Shown here one piece after another: positions 26,238 through 35,252 of a stretch of 64,000 nt of DNA. The position numbers and the translations under genes are program-made. Below the pieces are notes generated by a model, which was not told the DNA's origin, searched no databases, and saw only the letters and a program-made list of their open reading frames with translations. Source of the DNA: Burkholderia cepacia GG4 (GTDB lineage: Bacteria > Pseudomonadota > Gammaproteobacteria > Burkholderiales > Burkholderiaceae); contig NC_018514.1 of the NCBI RefSeq assembly GCF_000292915.1, forward strand, positions 1,240,001 through 1,304,000. The letters are read 5' to 3'. How positions within the stretch are numbered: position 1 is the stretch's first letter; the number at the start of each line of letters is the position of its first letter.

Positions 26238-29200
26238 ATGTGGATCGTCAATCTTGCGCTCAGGCGCCCCTACACGTTCATCGTGATGGCCATCATGATC
26301 GTGCTGGCCACCCCGCTTGCGCTGATGCGCACGCCTGTCGACGTCCTGCCGGCGGTCAACATTCCCGTCATCAGCGTGATCTGGAATTACAACGGCTTCT
26401 CCGCGTCGGAGATGACCAACCGCATCACGGCCGTCCATGAACGGATCCTGACGACGACCGTCAACAACATCCAGCACATCGAGTCGACCTCGCTGCCCGG
26501 CATCGCGGTCGTGAAGGTGTTCCTGCAGCCCGGCGCGAACGTGCAGACCGCGATCGCGCAGACGGTCTCGTCCGCGCAGGCGATCGTGCGGCAGATGCCG
26601 CAGGGCGCGACGCCGCCGCTCGTGATCACCTATTCGGCATCGAGCATTCCGGTGATCCAGCTCGGGCTGTCGAGCAAGACGCTCAGCGAACAGTCGCTCG
26701 CCGACATCGCGCTCAACTTCCTGCGCCCGCAACTGATCACGATCCCGGGTGCGCAGATCCCGTTCCCGTACGGCGGCCGCACGCGCGTCGTCGCGATCGA
26801 TCTCGACCCGCAGGCGCTGCTCGCGAAGGGCCTCACGCCCGCCGACATCGTCACCGCGGTCAACGCGCAGAACCTGGTGCTGCCGACCGGCACCGCGAAA
26901 ATGGGCCAGACCGAATACCGGATCGACACGAACGCGTCGGCCGACACGATCGCCGACATCGGCAACCTGCCGATCCAGACCGTCAACGGTGCGACAACCT
27001 ACCTGCGCGAAGTCGCGTCGGTGCGCGACGGCTTCGCGCCGCAGACCAACGTCGTGCGCCAGAACGGCCAGCGCGGCGTGTTGATGTCGATCCTGAAGAC
27101 CGGCGATGCGTCGACGCTGAAGGTCGTGTCGGACCTGAAGGCGCTGCTGCCGAAGGTGATCCCGACGCTGCCCGAAGGGCTCACGATCACGCCGCTGTTC
27201 GACCAGTCGGTGTTCGTCAACGCCGCCGTGCAGGGCGTGATCCACGAGGCGCTGATCGCCGCCGTGCTGACCGCGATGATGATCCTGCTGTTCCTCGGCA
27301 ACTGGCGCAGCACGCTGATCATCGCGATCTCGATTCCGCTGTCGATCTTCACGTCGCTGATCGCGCTGTCGGCGCTCGGCGAGACCATCAACATCATGAC
27401 GCTCGGCGGGCTCGCGCTCGCAGTGGGGATCCTGGTCGACGACGCGACCGTCACGATCGAGAACATCGAGCGACACTTGCACCTCGGCACCAGCCTGCAC
27501 GACGCGATTCTCGAAGGCGCGGGCGAGATCGCGGTGCCGGCGTTCGTGTCGACACTGTGCATCTGCATCGTGTTCGTGCCGATGTTCTTCCTGACGGGTG
27601 TCGCACGCTTCCTGTTCGTGCCGCTCGCCGAGGCGGTGGTGTTCGCGATGCTCGCGTCGTACGTGCTGTCGCGCACGCTCGTGCCGACGCTCGCGATGCT
27701 GCTGTTCCGCCCGCAACAGGCCAGCACCGGCCCCGACCATTCGACGTCGCGCTTCGCGCGCATCCATCATGCGTTCAACGATGCGTTCGAGCGGCTGCGT
27801 GCGTGGTACATCGTGCTGCTCAGCATCCTGCTGGTGCGCCGCCGCTTCTACGCGACCTGCTTCCTCGGCTTCTGCGTGCTGTCGACCGGCCTCGTGTTCG
27901 TGCTCGGCCGCGACTTCTTCCCGAACGCCGATTCCGGCAACATCCGGCTGCACATGCGCGCGCCGACCGGCTACCGGATCGAGGAAACCGCGCGCCTCGC
28001 CGACCAGGTCGAGCGCGTGATCCGCGAAGCCGTGCCGCCCGACGAGCTCGGTGCGATCGTCGACAACCTCGGGCTGCCGGTGAGCGGCATCAACCTCTCG
28101 TACAGCAACAGCGGCACGATCGGCACGCTCGACGGCGAACTGCTGATCGCGCTGAAGCCGGGCCACCGTGCGACCCAGCACTATGTACAGGCGCTGCGCA
28201 CGCTGCTGCCGCAGCGCTTCCCCGGCGTCGAATTCTTCTTCCAGCCGTCGGACATCATCACGCAGATCCTCAACTTCGGTCAGCCGGCCGCGATCGACCT
28301 GCAGGTGCTCGGCAACGATCTCGCGAGTAACATGGCTATCGCAAGCAGCCTGATGAAGAAGATCAGGCAAATCCCCGGCGCCGTCGACGTGCACGTGCTG
28401 CAGCGCAACGACGAACCGACCCTGGTGGCCGACATGGACCGTACGCGCATGCAGCAGCTCAGCCTCTCCGCGCAGAACGTCGCGCAGAACATGCTGATCT
28501 CGCTGTCCGGCAGTTCGCAGACGACACCGTCGTTCTGGATCAGCCCGCGCACGGGCGTCCAGTACCCGCTGCAGATCCAGACCCCGCAATACAACATCTC
28601 GTCGATCGACGACCTGCTCGGCACGCCGGTGTCCGCGAGCGGCCGCACCGGCATGCCGCTGCAACTGCTCGGCAACCTCGTGCAGGTGCATACCGTCTCG
28701 AGCCCGGCCGTGATCACGCACTACAACATCCGCCCGGCGATCGACCTGTACGTGAGCGTCGAGGGCCGCGATCTCGGCGCGGTCGCGGGCGAGATCGACC
28801 GGATCGTGTCCGACGCGCGCCCGACGCTGCCGCGCGGCACCGACCTGACGATGCGCGGCCAGGTCGAGACGATGCGCACGTCGTACCTCGGCCTCGGCGC
28901 GGGCGTCGCGATGGCGATCGTGCTCGTCTACCTGCTGATCGTCGTCAATTTCCAGTCGTGGCTCGACCCGCTGATCATCATCAGCGCGATGCCGGCCGCG
29001 CTCGCCGGCATCGCGTGGATGCTGTTCATCACCGGCACGCACCTGAGCGTGCCCGCGCTGACGGGCGCGATCATGACGGTGGGCGTCGCGACCGCGAACA
29101 GCATCCTGGTCGTGTCGTTCGCGCGCCAGCGCCTCGCGGCCGGCGCGCCGCCGCTCACGGCCGCGCTGGAGGCCGGCGCGACGCGGATCCGCCCGGTGCT

Positions 29201-29405
29201 GATGACGGCGCTCGCGATGATCATCGGGATGGTGCCGATGGCGCTCGGTCTCGGCGAAGGCGCCGAGCAGAATGCGCCGCTCGGCCGCGCGGTGATCGGC
29301 GGCCTGCTGTTCGCCACCGTTTCGACGCTGCTGTTCGTGCCGCTCGTGTTCGGCGGCGTGCATGCGCGGCTGGCCCGCCGGCGCGCACGCCAGGCCGGCC
29401 ACTGA
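26238..29405 (+). CDS. RND-family efflux pump, inner-membrane permease
   Basis: A 1055-residue RND protein of the usual length with twelve membrane helices and two large periplasmic loops. It starts with MWIVNLALRRPYTFIVMAIMIVLATPLALMRTPVDVLPAVNIPVISV. The proton-relay region of TM4 reads GILVDDATVTIENIERHLHLG, and TM10-12 contain TGAIMTVGVATANSILVVSFARQRLAAG. The sequence is closer to HAE (organic drug/solvent) than to CusA-type heavy-metal pumps. Unusually for RND operons the permease gene comes first, followed by the adaptor (33 bp), outer-membrane factor, response regulator and sensor kinase. It drives proton-coupled export through the tripartite complex; substrate unknown. Confidence 0.92.
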   Translation: MWIVNLALRRPYTFIVMAIMIVLATPLALMRTPVDVLPAVNIPVISVIWNYNGFSASEMTNRITAVHERILTTTVNNIQHIESTSLPGIAVVKVFLQPGANVQTAIAQTVSSAQAIVRQMPQGATPPLVITYSASSIPVIQLGLSSKTLSEQSLADIALNFLRPQLITIPGAQIPFPYGGRTRVVAIDLDPQALLAKGLTPADIVTAVNAQNLVLPTGTAKMGQTEYRIDTNASADTIADIGNLPIQTVNGATTYLREVASVRDGFAPQTNVVRQNGQRGVLMSILKTGDASTLKVVSDLKALLPKVIPTLPEGLTITPLFDQSVFVNAAVQGVIHEALIAAVLTAMMILLFLGNWRSTLIIAISIPLSIFTSLIALSALGETINIMTLGGLALAVGILVDDATVTIENIERHLHLGTSLHDAILEGAGEIAVPAFVSTLCICIVFVPMFFLTGVARFLFVPLAEAVVFAMLASYVLSRTLVPTLAMLLFRPQQASTGPDHSTSRFARIHHAFNDAFERLRAWYIVLLSILLVRRRFYATCFLGFCVLSTGLVFVLGRDFFPNADSGNIRLHMRAPTGYRIEETARLADQVERVIREAVPPDELGAIVDNLGLPVSGINLSYSNSGTIGTLDGELLIALKPGHRATQHYVQALRTLLPQRFPGVEFFFQPSDIITQILNFGQPAAIDLQVLGNDLASNMAIASSLMKKIRQIPGAVDVHVLQRNDEPTLVADMDRTRMQQLSLSAQNVAQNMLISLSGSSQTTPSFWISPRTGVQYPLQIQTPQYNISSIDDLLGTPVSASGRTGMPLQLLGNLVQVHTVSSPAVITHYNIRPAIDLYVSVEGRDLGAVAGEIDRIVSDARPTLPRGTDLTMRGQVETMRTSYLGLGAGVAMAIVLVYLLIVVNFQSWLDPLIIISAMPAALAGIAWMLFITGTHLSVPALTGAIMTVGVATANSILVVSFARQRLAAGAPPLTAALEAGATRIRPVLMTALAMIIGMVPMALGLGEGAEQNAPLGRAVIGGLLFATVSTLLFVPLVFGGVHARLARRRARQAGH

Positions 29406-29438
29406 CTTTCGCCCCTAGCCCATAGACCCGGTCAATTC

Positions 29439-30671
29439 ATGGAAGAGAAACATCACAGCTCCGTCGGCATCCAGGTGGACGAACACGGCATGCACCTGCC
29501 GACCCGCACGTCGGTGGCGCGGCGCGGGCGGATCGTGCTGATCGTGATCGGCGTGCTGCTGGCCGCGGGCGCCGCCCGCACGATCGTCGTCAACGTGCTG
29601 AACCGCAACCGGCTCGACGCCGTGGCCGCACAGAACACGCGCCAGTACGTGAACGTCGTGCATCCGGTCGACGCGGCCACCGGCGGCAAGCTGACGCTGC
29701 CCGGCACGCTGCGCGGCTTCGTCGAGGCGCCGATCTACGCGCGCGCGAGCGGCTACGTGCTGCGCTGGCAGGCCGATATCGGCGCACACGTGAAGCAGGG
29801 GCAGTTGCTCGCCGAACTCGACACGCCCGAGCTGAACCAGGAACTCGCGCAAGCCACCGCGCAGCGCCAGCAGGCGCAGGCCGCGCTCGCGCTCGCGAAG
29901 ACGTCGTTCGAGCGCGCGCAGCAGCTGCGCCAGCGCGATGCGGTATCGCAGCAGGAGCTCGACGACCGGCAAGGCGCGTTCAACCAGGGCACCGCGAACC
30001 TCGCCGCGGCCGACGCGAACATGCGCCGGCTCACCGAACTGAAGGGTTTCCAGCGCATCGTCGCGCCGATCGACGGGATCGTCACGCAGCGCAACGTCGA
30101 CGTCGGCGATCTCGTCAACTCCGGCAACGCGGGCCGCTCGCTGTTCACGGTCGTGCAGGCCGACCGGCTGCGCCTGTACGTGCAGGTGCCGCAGGCATAC
30201 GCGCAGCAGATGAAGGTCGGCCAGCACGTGAGCGTCGCGCAGACCGAGCTGCCCGGCCAGACCTTCGACGGCACGATCACGCGCACGTCGGAAGCGATCG
30301 ACGTCGCGACGCGTTCGCTGCAGATCGAGATCACGCTGCCGAACCCGGACGGCCGGCTGCTGCCCGGCGCCTACGTGCAGGCAACGCTGCCGATGCTGCC
30401 GGTCGGCCGCCTGCAGATTCCGGCCAACACGCTGCTGTTCCGCGCCGAAGGGCCAACGGTCGCGACCGTCGACGCGAACGGCCACGTGCGCCTGAAGGCG
30501 GTGACGGTCGTACGCACGATCGGGCAGACACTCGAAGTCGACGGCCCGCTCACGCCGAACGACCGCCTCGTCGCGAACCCGAGCGACGCGCTCGCGACCG
30601 GCGACACGGTCGTCGTGCAGGCGCCGCCGGTCGTGAAGCCGGCATCCGCTGCCGCGGGAGCGGAGTCGTGA
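29439..30671 (+). CDS. RND efflux periplasmic adaptor (membrane fusion protein)
   Basis: A 410-residue MFP. An N-terminal membrane anchor (IVLIVIGVLLAAGAARTIVVNVL, about 28-50) is followed by a lipoyl half (VDAATGGKLTLPGTLRGFVEAPIYARASGYVLRWQADIGAHVKQGQLLAELDTPEL), a coiled-coil hairpin rich in Gln/Ala (about 125-190), the second lipoyl half (IVAPIDGIVTQRNVDVGDLVNSG), and beta-barrel and membrane-proximal domains. It links the RND permease to the outer-membrane channel. Its stop overlaps the GTG start of the next gene, showing tight coupling. Its N-terminus is basic/His-containing rather than a lipoprotein signal. Confidence 0.92.
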   Translation: MEEKHHSSVGIQVDEHGMHLPTRTSVARRGRIVLIVIGVLLAAGAARTIVVNVLNRNRLDAVAAQNTRQYVNVVHPVDAATGGKLTLPGTLRGFVEAPIYARASGYVLRWQADIGAHVKQGQLLAELDTPELNQELAQATAQRQQAQAALALAKTSFERAQQLRQRDAVSQQELDDRQGAFNQGTANLAAADANMRRLTELKGFQRIVAPIDGIVTQRNVDVGDLVNSGNAGRSLFTVVQADRLRLYVQVPQAYAQQMKVGQHVSVAQTELPGQTFDGTITRTSEAIDVATRSLQIEITLPNPDGRLLPGAYVQATLPMLPVGRLQIPANTLLFRAEGPTVATVDANGHVRLKAVTVVRTIGQTLEVDGPLTPNDRLVANPSDALATGDTVVVQAPPVVKPASAAAGAES

Positions 30672-32182
30672 GCGCGATGCGCGCCCGCCTGCGCCCGGCG
30701 GCGATCGCGGCCGTCGTCGCGGTCGCGGCCCTCGCCGGCTGCACGGTCGGCCCCGACTACCGGCGACCCGCCGTCGATACGCCGACCGCGTGGCGGCTCG
30801 ACCCGGCCGACGCGTACTGGCACCCGGCCGCGCCGGCACATGCGCCGCTCGATCCGGCCTGGTGGACCGCGTTCGGCGATGCGCAGCTCGACGCGCTGGA
30901 GGCCGACGCGCTGCGCAACAACCAGAACCTCAAGGCCGTCGCCGCGCGCTACGACCAGGCGAAGGCGACGCTCGCGTCGGTCGCGTCCGCGCAGTATCCG
31001 GCCGTCGGCCTGAACGCGAGCGGCCAGCGCTTCAAGATCTCCGCCGACCGGCCGCAGACCAACTACGCGACGCAGAGCATGTCGACGGTGCAGAACGACG
31101 TCCAGGTCGGCGCGAGCGTCAGCTATGAACTCGACCTGTTCGGCCGCGTGCGGCGCAGCGTCGAATCCGCGCAGGCCGGCTCCGAGCAGGCGCGCGACGA
31201 TTTCGCGAACGCGCGCCTGGTGCTCACCGCCGATCTCGCGTCGAGCTACTTCGCGCTGCGCGAGCTCGACACCGAGATCGATGTCGTCAAGCGCTCGATC
31301 GACCTGCAGCAGAAGGCCCTCGACTACGTGAGCGCGCGCCACGATCTCGGCGCCGTATCGGGCCTCGACCTGCTGCAGCAACGCGCGCAGCTCGACGCGA
31401 CGCGCACGCAGGCGCAGTTGCTGATCCAGCAGCGCGCGCAGGTCGAGACCGCGATCGCGACGCTGGTCGGCACGCCGGCCCCCGCCTTCTCGCTGCCGCC
31501 GCGCGTGGTGCAGATCAACGCGCCCGCGCTGCCGACCGGGATGCCGAGCGACCTGCTGCAGCGGCGGCCCGACGTCGCGTCGGCCGAGCGCGCGATGGCC
31601 GCCGCGAACGCGCAGATCGGCGTCGCGCGCGCCGCGTATTTCCCGCGCATCGCGCTGTCGCCCGATATCGGCTGGGATGCGACGCGCTTCTCGGGCCTGT
31701 TCACCGTGCCGGCGCTGCTGTGGTCGGTCGGCGCGTCGGTCAGCCAGCCGCTGTTCGAAGGCGGCAAGCTGAAGGCCGGCGTCGATTTCGCGCAGGCCGG
31801 CTACGTGGCCGCCCAGGCCAACTACCGGCAGACCGTGCTTACCGCGTTCCAGGAGGTGCAGAATGCGGTGACGGGCCTGTCGGTGCTGGCGCAGGCCGCG
31901 CAGCAGGCTGCTGCCGCCGTCGACGACGCGCGCAAGCTCGTGTCGCTCGCGCAGGACCGCTACGCGGGCGGCCTGACGCCGTTCATCGACGTCCTGACGG
32001 CCCAGCAGCAGTTGCTGACGAGCGAGCGCCAGGCCGTGCAGATCCAGGGCCAGCGCGCGGCGCTCGTCGTGTTTCTCGCGAAGGCGCTCGGCGGCGGCTG
32101 GGACGGCGGTGCGACGGGCGGCACCGCGCCGACCGACGTCGCGGCGGCCGGCCCACAGCCCGCCGCGAGCATCGGCCCCTAA
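30668..32182 (+). CDS. RND efflux outer-membrane channel (NodT family lipoprotein)
   Basis: A 504-residue OprM/NodT-type channel. It has an N-terminal lipoprotein signal with lipobox LAGC followed by TVGPDYRRP, the standard NodT start. Two repeats rich in helical heptads follow, each with the YELDLFGRVRRSVESA and RPDVASAERAMAAANAQIGVARAAYFPRI signatures. It forms a trimeric tunnel through the outer membrane. The GTG at 30668 overlaps the adaptor stop codon; ATG 30677 is an alternative start three codons later. It completes the tripartite pump and is followed 21 bp later by the response-regulator gene. Confidence 0.92.
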   Translation: MSAMRARLRPAAIAAVVAVAALAGCTVGPDYRRPAVDTPTAWRLDPADAYWHPAAPAHAPLDPAWWTAFGDAQLDALEADALRNNQNLKAVAARYDQAKATLASVASAQYPAVGLNASGQRFKISADRPQTNYATQSMSTVQNDVQVGASVSYELDLFGRVRRSVESAQAGSEQARDDFANARLVLTADLASSYFALRELDTEIDVVKRSIDLQQKALDYVSARHDLGAVSGLDLLQQRAQLDATRTQAQLLIQQRAQVETAIATLVGTPAPAFSLPPRVVQINAPALPTGMPSDLLQRRPDVASAERAMAAANAQIGVARAAYFPRIALSPDIGWDATRFSGLFTVPALLWSVGASVSQPLFEGGKLKAGVDFAQAGYVAAQANYRQTVLTAFQEVQNAVTGLSVLAQAAQQAAAAVDDARKLVSLAQDRYAGGLTPFIDVLTAQQQLLTSERQAVQIQGQRAALVVFLAKALGGGWDGGATGGTAPTDVAAAGPQPAASIGP

Positions 32183-32203
32183 CCCGGTTACGCAAACGAG
32201 CCT

Positions 32204-32899
32204 ATGAAAGTCCTGATCGTCGAAGACGAACCGAAAGTCGTCGAATACCTGAAGAGCGGCCTGACCGAGGAAGGCTGGGTCGTCGATACCGCGCTCGACG
32301 GCGAGGACGGTGCGTGGAAGGCCGTCGAATTCGACTACGACGTGGTCGTGCTCGACGTGATGCTGCCGAAGCTCGACGGCTTCGGCGTGCTGCGCGCGTT
32401 GCGCGCGCAGAAGCAGACGCCCGTCATCATGCTGACCGCGCGCGACCGCGTGGACGACCGCGTGCGCGGGCTGCGCGGTGGCGCCGACGACTACCTGACC
32501 AAGCCCTTCTCGTTCCTCGAGCTGATCGAGCGGCTGCGTGCGCTGACGCGCCGCGCGCGCGTGCAGGAATCGACGCTGATCTCGATCGGCGACCTGCGCG
32601 TCGACCTGATCGGCCGGCGCGCGACCCGCGACGGCACGCGCCTCGACCTGACCGCGCAGGAATTCCAGCTGCTCGGCGTGCTCGCGCGGCGCAGCGGCGA
32701 GGTGCTGTCGAAAACCACGATCGCCGAGCTCGTGTGGGACGTGAACTTCGACAGCAACGCGAACGTCGTCGAGACGGCGATCAAGCGGCTGCGCGCGAAG
32801 CTCGACGGCCCGTTCGCGGAGAAGCTGCTGCACACGATCCGCGGGATGGGCTACGTGCTCGAGGCCCGCGAGGAAGGCGACGCGGAGCGGCACCCATGA
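32204..32899 (+). CDS. OmpR-family response regulator (CusR/IrlR-like)
   Basis: A 231-residue response regulator. The receiver domain spans about 1-120 with the acidic pair (VEDE), phospho-acceptor Asp51 in VVVLDVMLPKLDG, Thr in MLTARD and Lys100 in LTKPF. A winged HTH follows (about 130-222, LTAQEFQLLGVLARRSGEVLSKTTIAELVWDVNFDSNANVVETAIKRLRAKLD). It is most like regulators of heavy-metal or efflux systems (CusR/IrlR). Its stop overlaps the start of the cognate kinase (ATGA, 32896-32899). Placement directly after the pump genes implies the pair controls this RND operon. Confidence 0.93.
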   Translation: MKVLIVEDEPKVVEYLKSGLTEEGWVVDTALDGEDGAWKAVEFDYDVVVLDVMLPKLDGFGVLRALRAQKQTPVIMLTARDRVDDRVRGLRGGADDYLTKPFSFLELIERLRALTRRARVQESTLISIGDLRVDLIGRRATRDGTRLDLTAQEFQLLGVLARRSGEVLSKTTIAELVWDVNFDSNANVVETAIKRLRAKLDGPFAEKLLHTIRGMGYVLEAREEGDAERHP

Positions 32900-34344
32900 A
32901 ACGCTCGATCACCCTGCGGCTGTCGGCGATGTTCGGCATCGTGTCGCTGCTCGTGTTCACGCTGGTCGGCTGCGGGCTGTTCGTGATGATGGAGCGCCAG
33001 CTGTTCGCCGAGCTGCGCGCGACGATCGATACGCGTGCCAAGGTCGCGCAGATGATCGTGTCGCACGCGACCACCGCCGCGCGCGGCCGCCTGATGCAGG
33101 AAAAGCTCGCCGACCTCGAACCGCCCGACGGCTCGACGCGCTACCGGGTCGTCAGCCCCGATGCCGACTTCCGCTTCGGTCATCCGATCGACGGCGTACC
33201 CGTCGGCGAACCGTTCGGTTCGTTTCAGCAGTACGCGCTCAACCACAGCAGCTACGACGTGATGACGAAGACCGTCCCGATCGCGGGCAGCGGCGAGCGC
33301 CCCGACCTGACGCTGATCGTCGCGTCGTCGTGCGAGCGCACGCAGCGGATGCTGCGCCGTTTCGTGTGGACGCTCGCCGCACTGATCGCGATCGCCACCG
33401 TCATCACGCTGCTGCTGAGCCGCGCGGTCGCGCGCTTCGGGCTCGCGCCGCTCGAACGGCTGTCGCAGGACGCGGCGGCCGTCAGCGCCACCAATCGCCG
33501 CCAGCGGCTGCAGACCGACGCGCTGCCGACCGAACTGCGCGATCTCGCCGCGTCGTTCAACGGCGCGCTCGAGCGCATCCAGCAGACCTATGCGCGACTC
33601 GAGGCGTTCAATGCGGACGTCGCGCACGAGCTGCGCACGCCGATCAGCATCCTGATCGGGCAGACCCAGGTCGCGCTGACGAGCCGCGACCGCTCGGTCG
33701 ACCGGATGCGCCAGACGCTGCAGTCGAATCTCGAGGAGTTCGAGCGGCTGCGCGTGATCATCAACGACATGCTGTTCCTGTCGCGCAGCGATCGCGGCGA
33801 ACGCGCGACCGACCTCAAGGACGTGTCGCTCGCCGACGAAGTGCGGCGCATGCTCGACTTCCTCGAGATTCCGCTCGACGAAGCGCGGCTGCGCGCCGAA
33901 CTGCACGGCGACGCGCGCGCGGCAGTCGATCCGTCGCTGTTCCGCCGCGCGATGACGAACCTGCTGATCAACGCGATCCAGCATTCGGCGCCCGGCGCGA
34001 CGCTGAATGTGACGATCACGCGCCGCGACACGCTCGTCGACGTATCGGTCGCGAACCCCGGCGAGCCGATCGACCCGGTGCAGCGTTCGCACGTGTTCGA
34101 GCGCTTCTACCGGCTCGAGGAAGCACGCGCGAACAGCAAGGAGAACCACGGGCTCGGACTGTCGATCGTCAAGGCCGTCGCGGAGATGCACGGCGGCAGC
34201 GTGTTCGTCGCATGCGCGGACGGCATCAATACGTTCGGCTTTTCAGTGTCGACGCAACCGTGCAGCAGCGGCCCGCCGCGCACGGCCGATGCGACCGACC
34301 CGCACGCGCTGCAGCCGGCGCACGCGCCGCGCGCGTTGCACTGA
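32896..34344 (+). CDS. Heavy-metal-type sensor histidine kinase
   Basis: A 482-residue membrane kinase. TM1 is at about 12-32, then a periplasmic sensor of about 120 residues, TM2 at about 157-175, a HAMP linker, and a HisKA helix with the phospho-accepting His244 in FNADVAHELRTPIS. The ATPase domain has N-box NLLINAIQH and G-box ENHGLGLSIVKAVAEMHGG. The length and layout match the CusS/IrlS group. The C-terminus has a Pro/Ala-rich tail of about 30 residues beyond the ATPase domain. It is translationally coupled to the upstream response regulator and probably senses the substrate of the adjacent RND pump. Confidence 0.92.
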   Translation: MKRSITLRLSAMFGIVSLLVFTLVGCGLFVMMERQLFAELRATIDTRAKVAQMIVSHATTAARGRLMQEKLADLEPPDGSTRYRVVSPDADFRFGHPIDGVPVGEPFGSFQQYALNHSSYDVMTKTVPIAGSGERPDLTLIVASSCERTQRMLRRFVWTLAALIAIATVITLLLSRAVARFGLAPLERLSQDAAAVSATNRRQRLQTDALPTELRDLAASFNGALERIQQTYARLEAFNADVAHELRTPISILIGQTQVALTSRDRSVDRMRQTLQSNLEEFERLRVIINDMLFLSRSDRGERATDLKDVSLADEVRRMLDFLEIPLDEARLRAELHGDARAAVDPSLFRRAMTNLLINAIQHSAPGATLNVTITRRDTLVDVSVANPGEPIDPVQRSHVFERFYRLEEARANSKENHGLGLSIVKAVAEMHGGSVFVACADGINTFGFSVSTQPCSSGPPRTADATDPHALQPAHAPRALH

Positions 34345-34439
34345 CGGCGGCCACGCCGCCGAGGGCAGTTTTCTTCAATACGGATACGGCCGGCTTCTTT
34401 AGTCTCGATGCGACTTTGACATTCGCATGGAGGCTCCTG

Positions 34440-35036
34440 ATGAGCATGCTGGTTTCAATGGCCGCGTTCGCGCTCGCGTCGTCGATCACGCCCGGTCCCG
34501 TCAATATCGTCGCGCTCAGCGCGGGCGCGCGCCACGGTCTCGGCGCCAGCCTGCGCTATGCGGCCGGCGCGACGCTCGGCTTCGTCGCGCTGTTCCTGCT
34601 GATCGGCCTCGGGCTGCACGCGGCGCTCGCGCGCTGGCCGATGCTGACGACGGCCACCCAATGGTCGGGGATCGCGTTCCTGCTCTACCTCGCGCTGCGT
34701 CTCGCGCTCGACGACGGCCGGTTGTCAGCCGATCCGGATGCGTCGAACGCAGCCGGCCCGTCGGCGGCGGCCGGCGCGGCGATGCAATGGCTGAATCCGA
34801 AGGCGTGGCTCGCGTGCGTGGCCGCGATGGGCGCGTATGCGGCCGACGGCGACCGCGCGCAGGTGTGGCAATTCGCGGCGCTGTATCTGGTGATCTGCTT
34901 TGCGTCGATTGCGTGCTGGGCGTATGCGGGTGCGTCGCTGCGGCACCGGCTCGCGAATGCGCGGCGGATGCGGCTGTTCAACCGGGCGATGGCGCTGCTG
35001 CTCGCGGGCAGCGCGCTTTATCTGCTCGACGTCTAG
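34440..35036 (+). CDS. LysE-family transporter
   Basis: A 198-residue inner-membrane protein of the LysE/RhtB superfamily with about five to six helices. Family signature SITPGPVNIVALSAGARHGLGASLRYAAGATLGF is near the N-terminus, then WLNPKAWLACVAAMGAYAA in the middle. ATG 34440 is preferred, with GGAGG-like spacing (ATGGAGGCTCCTG) just before it. The gene follows the sensor kinase by 95 bp but is probably an independent unit exporting an amino acid or small metabolite. A short tandem-repeat tract begins 46 bp after its stop. Confidence 0.88.
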   Translation: MSMLVSMAAFALASSITPGPVNIVALSAGARHGLGASLRYAAGATLGFVALFLLIGLGLHAALARWPMLTTATQWSGIAFLLYLALRLALDDGRLSADPDASNAAGPSAAAGAAMQWLNPKAWLACVAAMGAYAADGDRAQVWQFAALYLVICFASIACWAYAGASLRHRLANARRMRLFNRAMALLLAGSALYLLDV

Positions 35037-35082
35037 TGTCGTCGCTGTGACGCGCATTGTTGCGGCAGGTGCCGCCGGCGGC

Positions 35083-35227
35083 CGGTCATGCGGTCATGCG
35101 GTCATGCGGTCATGCGGTCATGCGGTGTGCGGTGTGCGGTGTGCGGTGTGCGGTGTGCGGTGTGCGGTGTGCGGTGTGCGGTGTGCGGTGTGCGGTGTGC
35201 GGTGTGCGGTGTGCGGTGTGCGGTGTG
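35083..35227. repeat. Two-phase short tandem repeat: 5 x 8 bp then 15 x 7 bp
   Basis: Five perfect copies of CGGTCATG (35083-35122) run directly into fifteen perfect copies of CGGTGTG (35123-35227). The tract lies between the convergent LysE and AraC genes, ending 25 bp from the AraC stop. Frames through it encode artificial Cys/Val/Arg repeats and are not likely genes. The perfection of the copies marks it as a candidate slippage-prone (variable-number) locus. Confidence 0.95.
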
Positions 35228-35252
35228 CGGCACCGACCCACCGTTTCGCCGC

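Noticed and set aside
26199..29402. Very long open frame (over 1000 codons) antisense to the RND permease
   Set aside because: It mirrors the codon-position GC bias of the real gene, is composed of Arg/His/Asp/Gln-rich sequence without family resemblance, and lies entirely opposite a clear permease.
30371..32893. 840-codon minus-strand frame opposite the outer-membrane channel and response regulator
   Set aside because: Same high-GC shadow effect; no recognisable domain, and it spans three real genes.
35083..35227. Possible CRISPR array
   Set aside because: Units are 7-8 bp and directly adjacent, with no spacers and no cas genes.
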